From positions 53,834,894 through 53,898,893 of the forward strand of contig CM035422.1 in NCBI GenBank assembly GCA_020310875.1: DNA of 64,000 nucleotides, given 5' to 3'. Origin of the DNA: Ceratopteris richardii (lineage: Eukaryota > Streptophyta > Polypodiopsida > Polypodiales > Pteridaceae). This document shows positions 1 to 13,664 of this stretch, piece by piece. Each line of letters opens with the position of its first letter. Positions within the stretch are counted from its first letter, which is position 1. Under the pieces are notes generated by a model. The model saw nothing but the letters and a program-made list of their open reading frames with translations, searched no databases and was not told where the DNA came from. The translations under genes and the position numbers were made by a program.

Positions 1-1383
<1,383 letters not shown>

Positions 1384-1384
1384 G

Positions 1385-1396
1385 TGGTATCAGAGC
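1385..1396 (+). other. Primer-binding site, Copia A
   Basis: TGGTATCAGAGC, the standard plant Copia site complementary to the 3' end of initiator tRNA-Met, one base after the LTR end. Compared with G and K, nine bases are missing between this site and the gag ATG at 1401. Confidence 0.93.
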
Positions 1397-1400
1397 AAGG

Positions 1401-2431
1401 ATGGCAGATGGATTTCCTTCATCAATTGGCAAATTGAATAGAGGTAATTACTTATCTTGGTCATTAATTATGGAATTTTATCTCCAAGGTAGAAGTTTAT
1501 ATGGTTATGTGGCTGGAGATGAAGTTATGCCAAGTTTTAGGAACAAAAGTCAACCAACACAAGAAGAGCAAGAAAGATTGAGCACATGGTGCTCCAAGGA
1601 TGCACTTGCAAGGTCTTATCTCCTCAACTCTATCTCATATTTTTTGTTGCCTCACATTAGAATTTGTAAGACATCTCAGGAAGCGTGGGATGCACTTGAA
1701 GCCTTCTTCTCTTCAAGTACCAAAGCTAGGAAGCATCAACTATTGCTGGATTTCACAACTCTCAAGAAGGCTCCCAAACAAAATGTGACTGATTTTGTCA
1801 CAAAGCTCAAGGACATAGTAGATCAGTTGGGAAGCATTGGAGAGGTAATAGATGAAGAGCAAATTGTAAGGCATGTCATCAATGGCTTGAAGGCAGATAA
1901 CAAGTGGGAAGCATTCACCACAGCTATGGATTTGTACATGGACATGCATGCACCTGATTTCAATACACTCATTGGACAACTACTTAATCAAGAGGCAAAG
2001 CTTATCAAAATTTGAGAAAGCTCTAAAGGTAATCAATCTTCAACTTTATACACTGATAAAAGCAAGTCCAAAGATAACAAAGGAAAGTCAAAGAAAGTGG
2101 ATGATGAAGCAGGAACATATCAAGCTAACTATGCAGGTAGAGGAAGACATGGCAGAGGTAGAGGAAGAGGAGGTAGACAAGGCAGGGGGAGATCCCAAGA
2201 CTCCTACTCATGTTCTATTTGTGGATTAACTAATCATACAACTGAAAATTGTTTTAGGAATTCTAGGAATCAAAGAGGCACAGGATACAATAGAGGACGT
2301 TATGGCTACTCAAGAGCAAGGTTCAACAATTATCATGGCAACTACAACAACTACAATCATTCAAACTATCAAGGAGGCTACAAAGGAAGGAGAGACTTCA
2401 ATAACTACACAGAAGACTCAAACAAAGAAAG
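1401..2431 (+). pseudogene. Copia A gag (degenerate)
   Basis: The frame starts at ATG 1401 (MADGFPSS...) and matches the Gag of K. Residues 1-~200 form the UBN2/DUF4219-type Gag region of plant Copia elements. Gag normally packages element RNA into cytoplasmic particles. An in-frame TGA at 2013-2015 replaces a glycine codon present in K. The same frame continues through an RG-rich tract to a CCHC zinc knuckle (CSICGLTNHTTENC, about 2211-2252) and an Asn/Tyr-rich tail. It ends at a deletion of about 290 bp relative to K. Nonsense plus deletion make it a pseudogene. Confidence 0.92.
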
Positions 2432-3742
2432 GGTTGCAAGTCAGGTTCACAAAAGCAGGAGCATTTGTTGAAGACCCAAGTCAAGGATTCATAAGAATTG
2501 CAAAAGGTGAAAAGATACGTAGATTGTTCACACTTGAATTACAAGACACTAGAAACATTGCTCTCTTTAATTATGGTAGTCAGACACGCATAGAATTGGA
2601 AGTATGGCACAAAAGGTTAGCACATATTGGTGAAAGGTCATTAAAGCAAATTTGCAGGGACCAAAGTGTACTTGGACTCCCTGATTTGTCAAAACAACAT
2701 ATGATTTATAAGTGTAGTGCATGTCAATTTTGAAAGTCTCACAAGTTACCATTAATGAAGAAAGGTTATATGCATGGAGATCTCTTGGAGTTGGTTCATA
2801 CACATGTATGGGGACCTAGCAAGGAAGCTTCAATATCTAGATCAAGGTATTATGTCTCCTTTATTGATGATTGCAGCAGATGGACTATCCTATTCTTTAT
2901 GGAATACAAAGATGAAGTTTTTTCATGTTTCAAAAGTTATTTGGATCTTGTGGAGAATCAAACAGGTAAAACACTAAAAAGGCTAAGGTGAGATGGAGGG
3001 GGAGAATACTTCTCCCATGAGTTTGATTCTTTTCTTCAAGAAAGAGGAATCAAAAGAGAGGTAACTACAAGGTACACTCCTGAGCAAAATGGAGTGGCAG
3101 AAAGAAGAAATAGGACAATTGTTGAAGCTGCAAGGTCCATGTTAAATGAAAAGCATTTATCTAATTATCTATGGGCTGAGGCTGTATCTACAGCCACTTA
3201 CTTGATTAATAGGTTGCCTTCAAAATCCCTTGATGGGATGACTCCATATGAGGCTTGGAATGGAAGAGGACCAAGCTTAGATCATTGTAAAATTTTTGGA
3301 TGTCTTGCTTTTGCTCATGTTCCTTCATAGGTTAGAGGCAAGATGGATCCAAAGGCAGAAAGGTGTGTATTTATTGGATATGACAACAATCAAAAGGGCT
3401 ACAGGTTATACAACCCTACCAACAAAGGATTCTTGGTAAGCAGAGAGGTAGTTTTTGATGAAAACAATTCATGGTATGAAGATTCATGGAGGAAGGTCAA
3501 TTTACCATATGATCTTGAAGAAGATTTTCCAAAGCTTGGTAGAGAACAACCGAAAATTGAAGAACAAGACACCTCAGAGGATGATGAAGAATCTCAGATG
3601 GAAAAGATCAAAGCATGGAAGTCTAAAGGTAAATCAAAATTGCAGGAACTTGGACATGAGGCAGAATCATCACATCATGGCCTAAGAAGATCTATGAGGA
3701 AAAAGAAAAAACCAGAAAGGTATGGGTTTGACACCTCATTAG
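2432..3742 (+). pseudogene. Copia A pol: GAG-pre-integrase and integrase (degenerate, no protease)
   Basis: After the deletion the frame shifts and resumes in GAG-pre-integrase (HHCC motif with CSAC near 2711), then the integrase core and the Lys/Glu-rich linker towards RT. The protease is wholly removed by the deletion. Three nonsense codons are visible against K: 2731-2733 after SACQF, 2989-2991 in place of the Ser of the RSDGGGEYF motif, and 3328-3330. The first integrase Asp motif reads HTHVWGP instead of HTDVWGP, so that catalytic Asp is lost; the NGVAERRN Glu motif remains. The frame is lost at 3742, where the LTR of B begins. Confidence 0.92.
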
Positions 3743-4541
3743 TGTTGAAAGTTTTTCAAGCTCAAGAGTGTGGGAACATGCCCCAAATTGAACCTTCCAC
3801 ATCATCCACAATCAAAGGAGGCTGATTTCCACGAGTTGGAGGCATCCAATTATGCCCATAATGGAAAGAAGTTGATTAGAGAAGATTTAGCTCACCTCTT
3901 GATGTGATTGGACCTCACTTTTGACGTGTATATGTTTTTGATTGGTTAAAGAGGTTAGTATGTGGTCTTTAAAACCTCTAATGAGTTGTATTATGACTTA
4001 GAGTCGTGGAAATACATTCCCAAGCTGCCCCCTTGCTTAAGCACACCCCCTACTAGCTGTTCTCTGCATATTTTGCAGAGATTTCACTTTTTCATACTCT
4101 TTCTCTCTAGATAATCTTGGCAGACCCCCTATCTTGTAATTGTTTTTTCTCCTTCATCCGGAATCCATTTGCAATGACTTTTGTCTTGTTGGAAAGCTTA
4201 TAAGTTCTACTTTGTCTGGTATAAGTCTCCGGTTCAGTGCTTGCATATGTGCAGAGAAATGTCCATAATAGTGTCTGTCTAGTTAGCTCATACTCTGTGA
4301 AGAGATCAAGTTATCTGTTTTGTTGCAGCTAGTTGAGGCATCATCCAGTATCCAAATGGAGTGATTTTACTCTTATTTAAAAGCTCTTATAGTCGATTTT
4401 AAGCTTGCAAAATTTCATTTTCAATCTCTGCATATATTGAGAGAAACTCAGAAAATACAGAGCCTGTGTCTGAAAAATTTCAGGATCCTAGGAGGGTTCA
4501 TTTGCTTTTGTTGTGCACATAGGAGTGTTTATCCTCCAACA
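3743..4541 (+). repeat. 5' LTR of Copia B
   Basis: Starts TGTTGAAAG at the point where A stops and ends CTCCAACA one base before a primer-binding site. It is about 799 bp, close to the 802 bp 3' LTR of D. Frequent stops; noncoding. Confidence 0.85.
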
Positions 4542-4542
4542 G

Positions 4543-4554
4543 TGGTATCAGAGC
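4543..4554 (+). other. Primer-binding site, Copia B
   Basis: TGGTATCAGAGC, tRNA-Met type, one base after the LTR. The following 4555-4788 is an untranslated leader without recognisable features. Confidence 0.92.
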
Positions 4555-4788
4555 TATAAGTGGAGTATCAAAGAGAGAAGAAGCAGCTACTGAAGTTAAG
4601 TAAAGACTTCATCAAATTTTGAAGGAAGGAAGCAAAGAACGGGCACGTCAACAACAAGGGGAAGCAAATACATCATCAAATCAAAGACAAAGCTTCATCA
4701 AGAGGAGTAGCTATATTTTTTGAGGTAAAAACCATCTTTTTCAACTTCATTACATCAAGGGGAAGGTTCAAGAGAGCTAGGAGGCACC

Positions 4789-5029
4789 ATGTCTGATCTC
4801 AATGCTCAGATTGAGAAGCTTGAAAAAGGAAACTACCAACCATGGTGATTTAGAATAAGCAATTTTTTGATGGGGAAAGGTTTGTGGGGACTTGTGAGTG
4901 GTGGAGAGCCAAAACCCTACATAGATGAGGTAAATCCAACCAATGACCAGAGAAGAGCAGTAAGAGAGTGGGATGAAAGGGACAAAAGGGTCATTTTCAT
5001 TTTATCTCAGCATATTAGCAACTCTATGG
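4789..5029 (+). pseudogene. Copia B gag N-terminal fragment
   Basis: Starts at ATG 4789 (MSDLNAQIEKLEKGNYQPW), the conserved beginning of Gag in this lineage. TGA at 4846-4848 follows directly after QPW, where D has Lys. The frame continues through MGKGLWGLVSGGEPKPY to FILSQHISNSM and is cut by the LTR of the C composite at 5030. Only about 80 residues of Gag remain. Confidence 0.88.
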
Positions 5030-6211
5030 TGTTGATGACGCGGCAAAGACTCGAACCTTGTCAAGCGTGCGGAATTCGCCGTGCCAGTGAAGGTTGCTAA
5101 GCTAGAGTGATATTAGAACACCTCCATAATCAGGAGTAGCTTAGCAAAGTTACTGTCACTCAAACATATAAGACTGTGTTTTGAATTCACTGAAATTCCA
5201 CTGGAACTTCACCGGACTGTCACCAGACTGTCATCGAACTGTCACCATAATTATACCGGAATCCTACCAGAATCAACTGCAATTCTATTTGTAATCACTT
5301 CAAGTGAATATACAAGAAGTAAGGAAGTGATGCGTAAACCTCATTCACTGAATGAACTCTTTTTGAAGTTTAAGGAAAAACTTCACCGGTTTAGAATGTC
5401 TCTTTTCGGTCAGACTTTGTACTGTGTGTACATATCCATTTCACCAAAATCTTTGATGAACTAATAGTAGAGATGTCTAGCTATAAGATAAGCTATCTCT
5501 CATACAAAACTTCAATTTATTCTACGAGACATACTTTGTTGTTCTACCGGAAAACACGTTTACTGAGAAAACTGTAACTGATCGAAAAATACGTTTACTG
5601 AGAAAACTGTAACTGATCGAAAAATACGTTTACTGAGAAAGTACCGGAAAACATGTTTTCCTGAAAGAACTGTAACTGATAACTAACTTTATACCGCAAC
5701 ATGAAAATACTCAGATTTCTTCACATACGAAGAATGCGCACAAAAACATCCACATGAACATGTGTTTTCTATTAGAGAAGATGTGTACAAAACTAGCTTG
5801 GCCTCTTCTTGCTCAAGCTATGGAAACTCTCTTATACTGAGTAGTTTCTTCTTACCATCTCTCTCAGATGAATACCTGACATTTTAGGTTTCTATTATTC
5901 ATCTTTACATACGCAATCTCTGGCATCTTCTAGACCTTTTCTTGATTTCTATATACGCTCTATTCGCACAACGCACTCTTCTCACGCACGCTCTTGCTCG
6001 CTCTCTTTTTCTGTTCTCGTCTCTCTTTTTATACAGTTTTGATCCGGTGTAACAAACTCTAATTCTGGAAGTTTCTACGCTGTACATTACAGTTGTGAAT
6101 TTGTCCCTTCACTAAGGCTTTGATTTTCTGAATACTTTGATGCTGCTTCTCTTTATCTTCATTTATCTTTATGTCTGTCTGTATGTCAAATTCGTGAGTG
6201 ATTCTTCAACA
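5030..6211 (-). repeat. 3' LTR of left Copia C copy
   Basis: About 1182 bp, the inverted counterpart of 12486-13664. Read on the minus strand it starts TGTTGAAGAATCACTC and ends CATCAACA. It contains a short tandem repeat at 5555-5640. No coding content. Confidence 0.9.
5555..5640. repeat. Tandem repeat of about 35 bp in the C LTR
   Basis: Units with the core ACGTTTACTGAGAAA start near 5556, 5591 and 5626, about 2.5 copies. The equivalent part of the right LTR (about 13030-13145) shows only diverged CAGTAAAC-containing copies, so repeat number differs between the two LTRs. Confidence 0.75.
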
Positions 6212-6225
6212 GCTCCCCCTCAATC
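6212..6225 (-). other. Polypurine tract, left Copia C copy
   Basis: On the minus strand GATTGAGGGGGAGC lies directly before the LTR start, the usual plus-strand primer for LTR elements. The same tract is at 12472-12485 in the right copy. Confidence 0.85.
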
Positions 6226-6226
6226 A

Positions 6227-9108
6227 CTAACTTGACTCTTCCTGTCTTTCATATATGTTTCTTTCTTTTATACCTGCCATTTCTTTGAATCTGCTTGTCT
6301 TTGTTCCATCCAAACTCTTTGCCAAAATATCTGCAATCTGATCTTTTGTCGGAGTGTATACAATTTCTAGCTCCTTCTCCATCACCTTTTCCCTCACGAA
6401 ATGATACTGAATCTCTATGTGCTTTGTTTTTGCATGAAATACTAGATTTGCTGCAAGATACGAGCTCATATTATCTCCATGTATGATAGGTATACCTTGA
6501 TCAATACCCATGCTTTTGAACAAGGTCTGCATCCATATCACTTCTTTAGCTGCTTCTACAAGTCCTTTATATTCGGCTTCTATTGACGATAGAGCCACTG
6601 TGTGTTGTTTCTTTGAACACCATCTCACTAGCTTATCTCATAGGTATATCATATACCCATGTGTTGATCTTCTATCATCTTGACTTCCTGCCCAATCTGA
6701 GTCACTGAATGCTCTCAACTTTATATCTGACGTAAAAGGATAATATAATCCTTCCTTTATAGTTCTTTTGATGTATCTAAGAACTCTTTGTCCTGCAACC
6801 CAATGTTGATCCTTCGGACAATGCATGAACTGTGAGAGAACTCCCACTGCATAACTAAGATCCGGTCTTGTTAGTGTAGCATAAATTAGACTTCCCACTA
6901 ACGACTGATACTTTCTCATATCTTTAAACTTTGCACCACTATATTTGCTGAGTTTATGATTTACTTCAAGTGGTGTTGAAGCTTCTCTGCAATTCTCCAT
7001 ATTAAACTTCTTCAGTAAGTTTAGGAGATACCTTTCTTCCATAACATATACACCATGATCTGTGTATGTGATTTCCATTCCAAGAAAGTATGATAACTTT
7101 CCTAGATCACTGATCTTAAACTCCTTTTCAAGCAATCTCTTTACTTCTTTAATTCCTTCATCTCCTGTCCCTGTAATTATAATGTCATCTATATAAATAC
7201 AAATGTAGATTATACCTTCTTCTCTTCTTTTGATGAGTAGACTTGCATGTGCCTTCAAACTTTCGTATCCAAGTTCATTGAGATATTTCACAAGTCTGTA
7301 ATTCCAAGCTCTTGGAGCTTGCTTCAATCCATAAAGTGCTTTTCTTAATCTGCAAACAAAATTTGGGTATTTGGAACTTACAAACCCTTCACGTTGTTCC
7401 ATGTAGACTTCATCTAATATATATCCATTCAGAAAATGCATTCTTGATATCCAGCTGACTTAGCTTCCATCCTTTTGATGCTGCTATAGCAATCATTGTC
7501 CTTATGGTTGATATCTTTGCCACCGGACTAAACGTCTCATCATAATCTATGCCATGCGTCTGAGCATAGCCCTTGATAACTAGTCTAGCTTTGTATCTGG
7601 CTATCCTTCCATCTGCAAGTTTCTTAACTTTGAAAACCCATTTATTTCCAATTACTTTCTTACCATTTGGTTTAGGAACAAGTTCCCATGTCTTGTTCTC
7701 CTCCAGTGCGCTGAACTCTTCTTCCATTGCTTCTTCCCATTGCTTCTTGCCTTTAGCTTCATCATAGTTCTGAAGTTCTTCATCATCTTTGATCATATAT
7801 GCATAATTTTTCTGAGTTATGTACGAAGTATCATAAGAATACCTTTCTGGTTGTTTTCTAGTCCTGTTTGACCTTCTTGGTTCACATTCTTCATAAGTGT
7901 CTGAATACACTTCTTCATCAAGTATAGGAATTTCTTCATTCCTTCTTGTTAATCCATTTCTGGACGTACTTGCTTGCATATAGTCTTCATCTCTATTTAC
8001 CTGCACAATTGATTTCCCTTTCTCTTTTCTTCTTACCTCTTCTTCGAATTCTTCGGTTGTATGACTTTGATCTGTATACCAGCTTTTCTGTTCATCAAAT
8101 GTAACATCTCTGGAAATAGTAAACTGTTTTGTTAGAGGACTCCATAACCTGTAACCCATCTGTTTTTCATCATATCCGATGAACACATATTTCTCTGCTT
8201 TTGGTTCAAGCTTATGTCTGAGTTGTGATGGTACATAAGCATAAGCTACTGATCCAAACACTTTGCAATGATCAAGTGTTGGTTTCTTTCCCCACCAAGC
8301 TTCATAAGGGGTCATTCCATCTAAAGCTGTACAAGGTAATCTGTTTACCAAGTATGTAGCTATATTTACAGCTTCAACCCAAAGAAAATTTGGGCAATCC
8401 TTTTCTTTTAGCATAGCTCGTGCAAACTCAACTAGAGTTCGGTTCCTTCTTTCTGCTACACCATTTTGTTGTGGTGTATACCTGCAGGTTATTTCTCTCT
8501 TAATACCTGCATTCCAAAGATAATCATTGAACTCTCTGGAGAAGTATTCTCCCCCTCCATCAGACCTCAGTCTCTTAAGCTTTCGACCTATGAGTCTTTC
8601 AACATATGCATGAAAATGCTCGAATGTTTCAAATACTTCAGATCTTTCCTTCAAAACATATAACGTTATCCATCTTGTAGCATCATCAATGAATAAAACA
8701 TAATACCTTGAGCCACTGATTGATCCTTCTTTTGTTGGACCCCATACATCTATATGACTGAGTTCAAGTACTTCATCATGTTTGAATCCTTTCTTCTGGA
8801 AAGGTATCCTGTGGGATTTTCCCATCTGACATGCCTCGCACTTATGAATCATATGTTGGTTCTGTACATTCGGTAATCCTACTACTGACTGATTTGAAAT
8901 CATAGCTTTAATTCCTCTTTCATTAAAATGACCTAATCTCTTATGCCAGAGATCAAGTTCTGTAATCACCTTTTCACCATGTGTGAGCAACGCTTGACCA
9001 ATGTTCCCTTGTACTCTTAAAGTAAAGAGTCTACCTTCTTTCTTACCAGAGACAATCTGATGATATCCATTCTCAGGATCTTCTACAAATAGTCCTTCAT
9101 TTGTAAAT
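6227..9108 (-). pseudogene. Left Copia C pol: integrase, RT, RNase H (5'-truncated)
   Basis: Reads right to left. It begins inside GAG-pre-integrase (RFTNEGLFVEDPENGYHQIV) and runs through the HHCC zinc motif (CEACQ), the integrase core, the linker, RT_2 and RNase H (ALSSIEAEY, GDNMSS). The three integrase acidic positions remain (HIDVWGP, RSDGGGEYF, NGVAERRN). The RT box reads YIDD rather than YVDD. Lesions against the right copy are one extra T near 7440 (frameshift just before the RT motif FLNGY) and TGA replacing Gly at about 6636 before RNase H. Gag and protease are absent. Confidence 0.92.
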
Positions 9109-9117
9109 CTTGTTGGC

Positions 9118-12100
9118 ACAATCAACAAGGATCAAACCAAAATCAGAATAGTAATAGCAGAGGCAGAAGCGGAAGATATCAGAGTAACTTTCAAAGAGGT
9201 AGACAGAATCAAAGAGGAGGCTATGGTAGAGATGGAGCAAGAAGTTGGGGACAGAATCAATCCTACAACACCACCTACAACAACTACGCAAATGACACAG
9301 AGAATGAAAGTCATACATCATTGATGATGAACTCAATCAGCACATCAGATAACGAAGACCTGAAGGTATTTTACATTGATTCTAGATGTTCTAATCACTT
9401 GTCAGGAAATATAGAACTAATGTCAGAATTGGAAAAAGGTAGTTCCAGTCATACTGTTCAAACAAGTGACAATACGAGGCATAGTGTACATTCAATTGGA
9501 AAAGTGAAATGTAAGAGTGGAGCAGATTTTCTAACCAATGTTTTGTATGTTCCGACAATACCGAAAAATTTGATTAGCGTAGGACAGATAGTTGAGAAAG
9601 GTTTTCAGGTCAGATTTACAAATGAAGGAGTATTTGTAGAAGATTACGATAATGGATATCATCAGATCGTCTCTGGTAAGAAAGAAGGTAGACTCTTTAC
9701 CTTAAGAGTACAAGGGAACATCGGCCAAGCGTTGCTCACACATGGTGAAAAGGTGATTACAGAACTTGATCTCTGGCATAAGAGATTAGGTCATTTTAAT
9801 GAAAAAGGAATTAAAGCTATGATTTCAAATCAATCAGTACTAGGATTACCGAATGTACAGAATCAACATATGATTCACAAGTGCGAAGCATGTCAAATGG
9901 GAAAAGCCCACAGGTTATCTTTCCAGAAGAAAGGATTCAAACATGATGGAGTACTCGAACTCATTCATACAGATGTATGGGGTCCAACAAAAGAAGGATC
10001 AATCAGCGGATCGAGGTATTATGTTCTATTCATTGATGATGCTACAAGATGGATAACTCTTCATGTTTTGAAAGAGAAATCAGAAGTGTTCGGAGCTTTC
10101 AAGCATTTTCATGCATATGTTGAAAGACTCACAGATCGAAAGCTGAAGAGACTAAGGTCTGATGGAGGGGGAGAATACTTCTCCCGAGAGTTCAATGACT
10201 ATCTTTGGAATGCAGGTATTAAGAGAGAAATAACCTGCAGGTATACACCACAACAAAATGGTGTAGCAGAAAGAAGGAACCGAACTCTAGTTGAGTTTGC
10301 ACGAGCTATGCTAAAGGAAAAGGATTGTCCAAATTATCTTTGGGCTGAAGTAGTAAATACAGCCACATACTTGGTAAACAGATTACCATGTACAGCTTTA
10401 GATGGAATGACCCCTTCTGAAGCTTGGTGGGGAAAGAAACCAACACTTGATCATTGCAAAGTGTTTGGATCAGTAGCTTACGCTTATGTACCATCACAAC
10501 TCAGACATAAGCTTGAACCAAAAGTAGAGAAATATGTGTTCGTCGGATATGATGAAAAGCAGATGGGCTACAGGTTATGGAGTCCTCTAACAAAACAGTT
10601 TACTATTTCCAGAGATGTTACATTTGATGAACAGAAGAGCTGGTATACAAATAAAAGTCATACCACGGAAGAATTTGAAGAAGAAGTAAGAAGAAAAGAG
10701 AAAGGAAAATCAATTGTGCAGGTGAATAGAGACGAAGACTATATGCAGGCAAGTACGTCCAGGATCGGATCAGTTATGAGAAATGAAGATGAACAGGGAT
10801 TTGATGAAGATGTGTATTCAGATACACATGAAGAGTTTGAATCAAGAAGGTCAAACAGGGTAAGGAGACAACCAGAAAGGTATTCCTATGATACTTCATA
10901 CATAACTGAGAAAAATTATGCATACATGGTCAAAGATGATGAAGAACCTCAGAACTATGATGAAGCTAAAGGTAAGAAGCAATGGGAAGAAGCAATGAAA
11001 GAAGAGTTCAGCGCACTGGAGGAGAACAAGACATGGGAACTTGTTCCGTAACCAAATGGTAAGAAAGTGATTGGAAATAAATGGGTTTTCAAAGTTAAGA
11101 AACTTGTAGATGGTAGGATAGCCAGATACAAAGCTAGACTGGTTATCAAGGGCTATGCTCAGATGCATGGCATAGATTATGATGAGACGTTTAGTCCGGT
11201 GGCAAAGATGTCAACCATAAGGACAGTGATTGCTATAGCAGCATCAAAAGGATGGAAGCTAAGTCAGCTAGATATAAAAAATGCATTTCTGAATGGATAC
11301 ATATCAAATGAAGTCTACATGGAACAACCGGAAGGGTTTGTAAATTCCAGATACCCAAATTTTGTTTGCAGATTAAGAAAAGCACTTTACGGACTGAAGC
11401 AAGCTCCAAGAGCTTGGAATTATAGACTTGTGAAGTTCAAAAGCAGATGCAAGTCTACTCATCAAGAGAATAGAAGAAGGTATGATCTACATTTGCATTT
11501 ATGTAGATGACATCATAATCACAGGTACTTCAAATGAAGGAATTAAAGAAGTAAAGAGATTACTCGAAAAGGAGTTTCAGATCAGTGATCTAGGAAAGTT
11601 ATCATACTTTCTTGGAATGGAAATCACATACACAGATCATGGTGTATATGTTACGCAAGAAAGGTATCTCCTAAACTTATTGAAGAAGTTTAATATGGAG
11701 AATTGCAGAGAAGCTTCAACACCACTTGAAGCAAATCATAAACTCAGCAAATACAGTGGAGCAGAGTTTAAAGATATGAGGAAATATCAGTTGTTAGTGG
11801 GAAGTCTAATCTACACTACACTAACACGATCGGATCTTAGCTATGTAGTGGGATTTCTCTCACAGTTCATGCATTGTCCAAAGGATCAACATTGGGTCGC
11901 AGGACAGAGAATTCTTAGATATATCAAAAGAACTGTAAAAGAAGGATTATACTATCCTTTTACGTCAGATATAAAGCTGAGAGCATTCAGTGACTCAGAC
12001 TGGGCAGGAAGTCAAGATGACAGAAGGTCAACGCATGGGTATATGCTATACCTAGGAGATAAGCTAGTAAGCTGGTGTTCGAAGAAACAACACACAGTGG

Positions 12101-12477
12101 CTTTATCGTCAACAGAAGCAGAATATAAAGGACTTGTAGAAGCAACTAAAGAAGTGATATGGACGCAGACCTTGTTCAAAAGCATGGGTATTGATCAAGG
12201 TATACCTATCATACATGGAGATAATATGAGCTCGCTATATCTTGCAGCAAATCCAGTATTTCATGCAAGAACGAAGCACATAGAAATTCAGTATCATTTC
12301 TTGAGGGAAAAGGTAATGGAGAAGGAGATAGAAATAATATACACTCCGACAAAAGATCAGATTGCAGATATTTTGACAAAGAGCTTGGATGGAACAAAGA
12401 CAAGCAGATTCAAAGAAATGGCAGGTATAAAAGAAAGAAAAATATATGAAGACAGGAAGTGTCAAATTAGTGATTGA
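9118..12477 (+). pseudogene. Right Copia C gag tail-PR-INT-RT-RNase H (5'-truncated)
   Basis: The open frame enters in the Asn/Gln/Arg/Gly-rich tail of Gag; the zinc knuckle itself is missing. It continues through protease (FYIDSRCSNHL; the Asp-Ser-Gly active site reads Asp-Ser-Arg), GAG-pre-integrase, integrase core (HTDVWGP, RSDGGGEYF, NGVAERRN), linker, RT_2 (YVDD near 11505) and RNase H ([21 protein letters not shown]), ending at TGA 12475-12477. Lesions: TAA at 11049-11051 replacing Lys in the linker, and a net loss of about 25 bp near 11438 that shifts the frame inside RT. Confidence 0.92.
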
Positions 12478-12485
12478 GGGGGAGC

Positions 12486-13664
12486 TGTTGAAGAATCACT
12501 CACGAATTTGACATACAGACAAAGATAAAGAGAAGCGGAATCAAATATTCAGAAAATCAAAAGCCTTAATGAAGGGACAAATTCACGGCCGTTATGTACA
12601 GCACAGAATCTTACAGAATCAGAGTTTGATAGAGTTCGTTACACCGAATCAAACTGTATATAAAGAGAGAACGTGCATAAGAATAAGAGAGAGGGAAGTG
12701 CGAGTTAGAACGTACCTGAGAAGAGCACGCAGAGCGCATATAGAGAGAGAGAGAAGTTCTCAGAAGACGCCAAAGATCGCATATGTACAGATGAATAACA
12801 GAAATCTGAAATGTCAGGTATTCATCTGAGAGAGATGGTAAACAGAAACTACTCAGTGTAGGAGAGTTTCTATAGCTTGAGCAAGAAGAGGCCAAGCTGG
12901 TTTGTACACATCTTCTCTAATAGAAAACACATGTTCATGTGGAAGTTTGCACGCACTGTTCGTATGTGAAGAATCCTGAGTATTTTCGTGTTACGGTAGA
13001 AATTTCGTTAACCGTTAACAGTTACAGTTCGTTCAGTAAACGTGTCCCTCGGTACTCTCTCAGTAAACGGATGTTTCGGTCAATTACAGTTATCTCAGTA
13101 AACAAATTTTCGGTCAGTTATAGTTTTCTCAAAAAACGTGTTTTCCGATAGAACAACAAAGTATATCTCGCAGAATAAATTAAGGTTTTGTATGAGAGAT
13201 AGCTTATCTTATAGCTAGACATCTCTACTATTATTTTGTCAAGGATTTCGGTGAAATGGATATGTACACACAGTACAAAGTCTAACCGAAAAGAGACACT
13301 CTGAACCAGAGAAGTTTTTTCTTAAACTTCAGAAAGTGTCCACTCAGTGAAGGAAGTTCACACATCACTTCCTTACTTCTTATATACTCACTTGAAGTAA
13401 TTACAAACAGAATAGGAGTTGATTTCGATAGGATTCCGGTATAATTACGGTGACAGTCTGGTGACAGTCCGATGAAGTTCTAGTGAATTTTTCCAGTAAA
13501 TTCAAAACGCGGTCTTATATGTTTGAGTAACAGTAATCTTGCTAAGCTATTGCTGATTATAGAGGTGTTCTAATATCGCTCTAGCTTAGCCAACCTTTTT
13601 TGGTGGCACGGTGATTTCCGCAGGCCTGACAAGGTTCAAGCCTTTGGCGTGACGACCACCAACA
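12486..13664 (+). repeat. 3' LTR of right Copia C copy
   Basis: About 1179 bp starting TGTTGAAGAATCACTC straight after the polypurine tract at 12472-12485 and ending CCACCAACA. It is the inverted match of 5030-6211. Confidence 0.9.

Larger units (their letters stand above)
3743..5029 (+). mobile_element. Copia element B (family 2), 5' fragment
   Basis: Second Copia element, inserted in A: 5' LTR, primer-binding site, leader and about 240 bp of gag. Its gag resembles element D (shared EKLEKGNYQPW and MGKGLWGLVS), so B and D are one lineage. It is cut at 5029 by the LTR of the C composite, and the rest of B does not reappear after C. No target duplication can be tested. Confidence 0.87.
5030..13664. 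mobile_element. Head-to-head composite of two 5'-truncated Copia C copies (family 3)
   Basis: The left half is a minus-strand copy with its LTR at 5030-6211. The right half is a plus-strand copy with its LTR at 12486-13664. The two coding regions diverge from a junction near 9109-9118, and both lack a 5' LTR, primer-binding site and N-terminal Gag. The outer ends are proper LTR termini (TGTTGATG... on the left, ...CCACCAACA on the right). The flanking 5-mers TATGG and GTCAC do not match, so this is not one simple insertion. The halves differ at many positions and carry different lesions, so they are two distinct copies, not one sequence read twice. Confidence 0.9.

Noticed and set aside
5030-13664. 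Palindrome produced by a sequencing read turning back on itself
   Set aside because: The two arms differ by many substitutions, different indels and different nonsense codons, and extend into each other at different gene positions.
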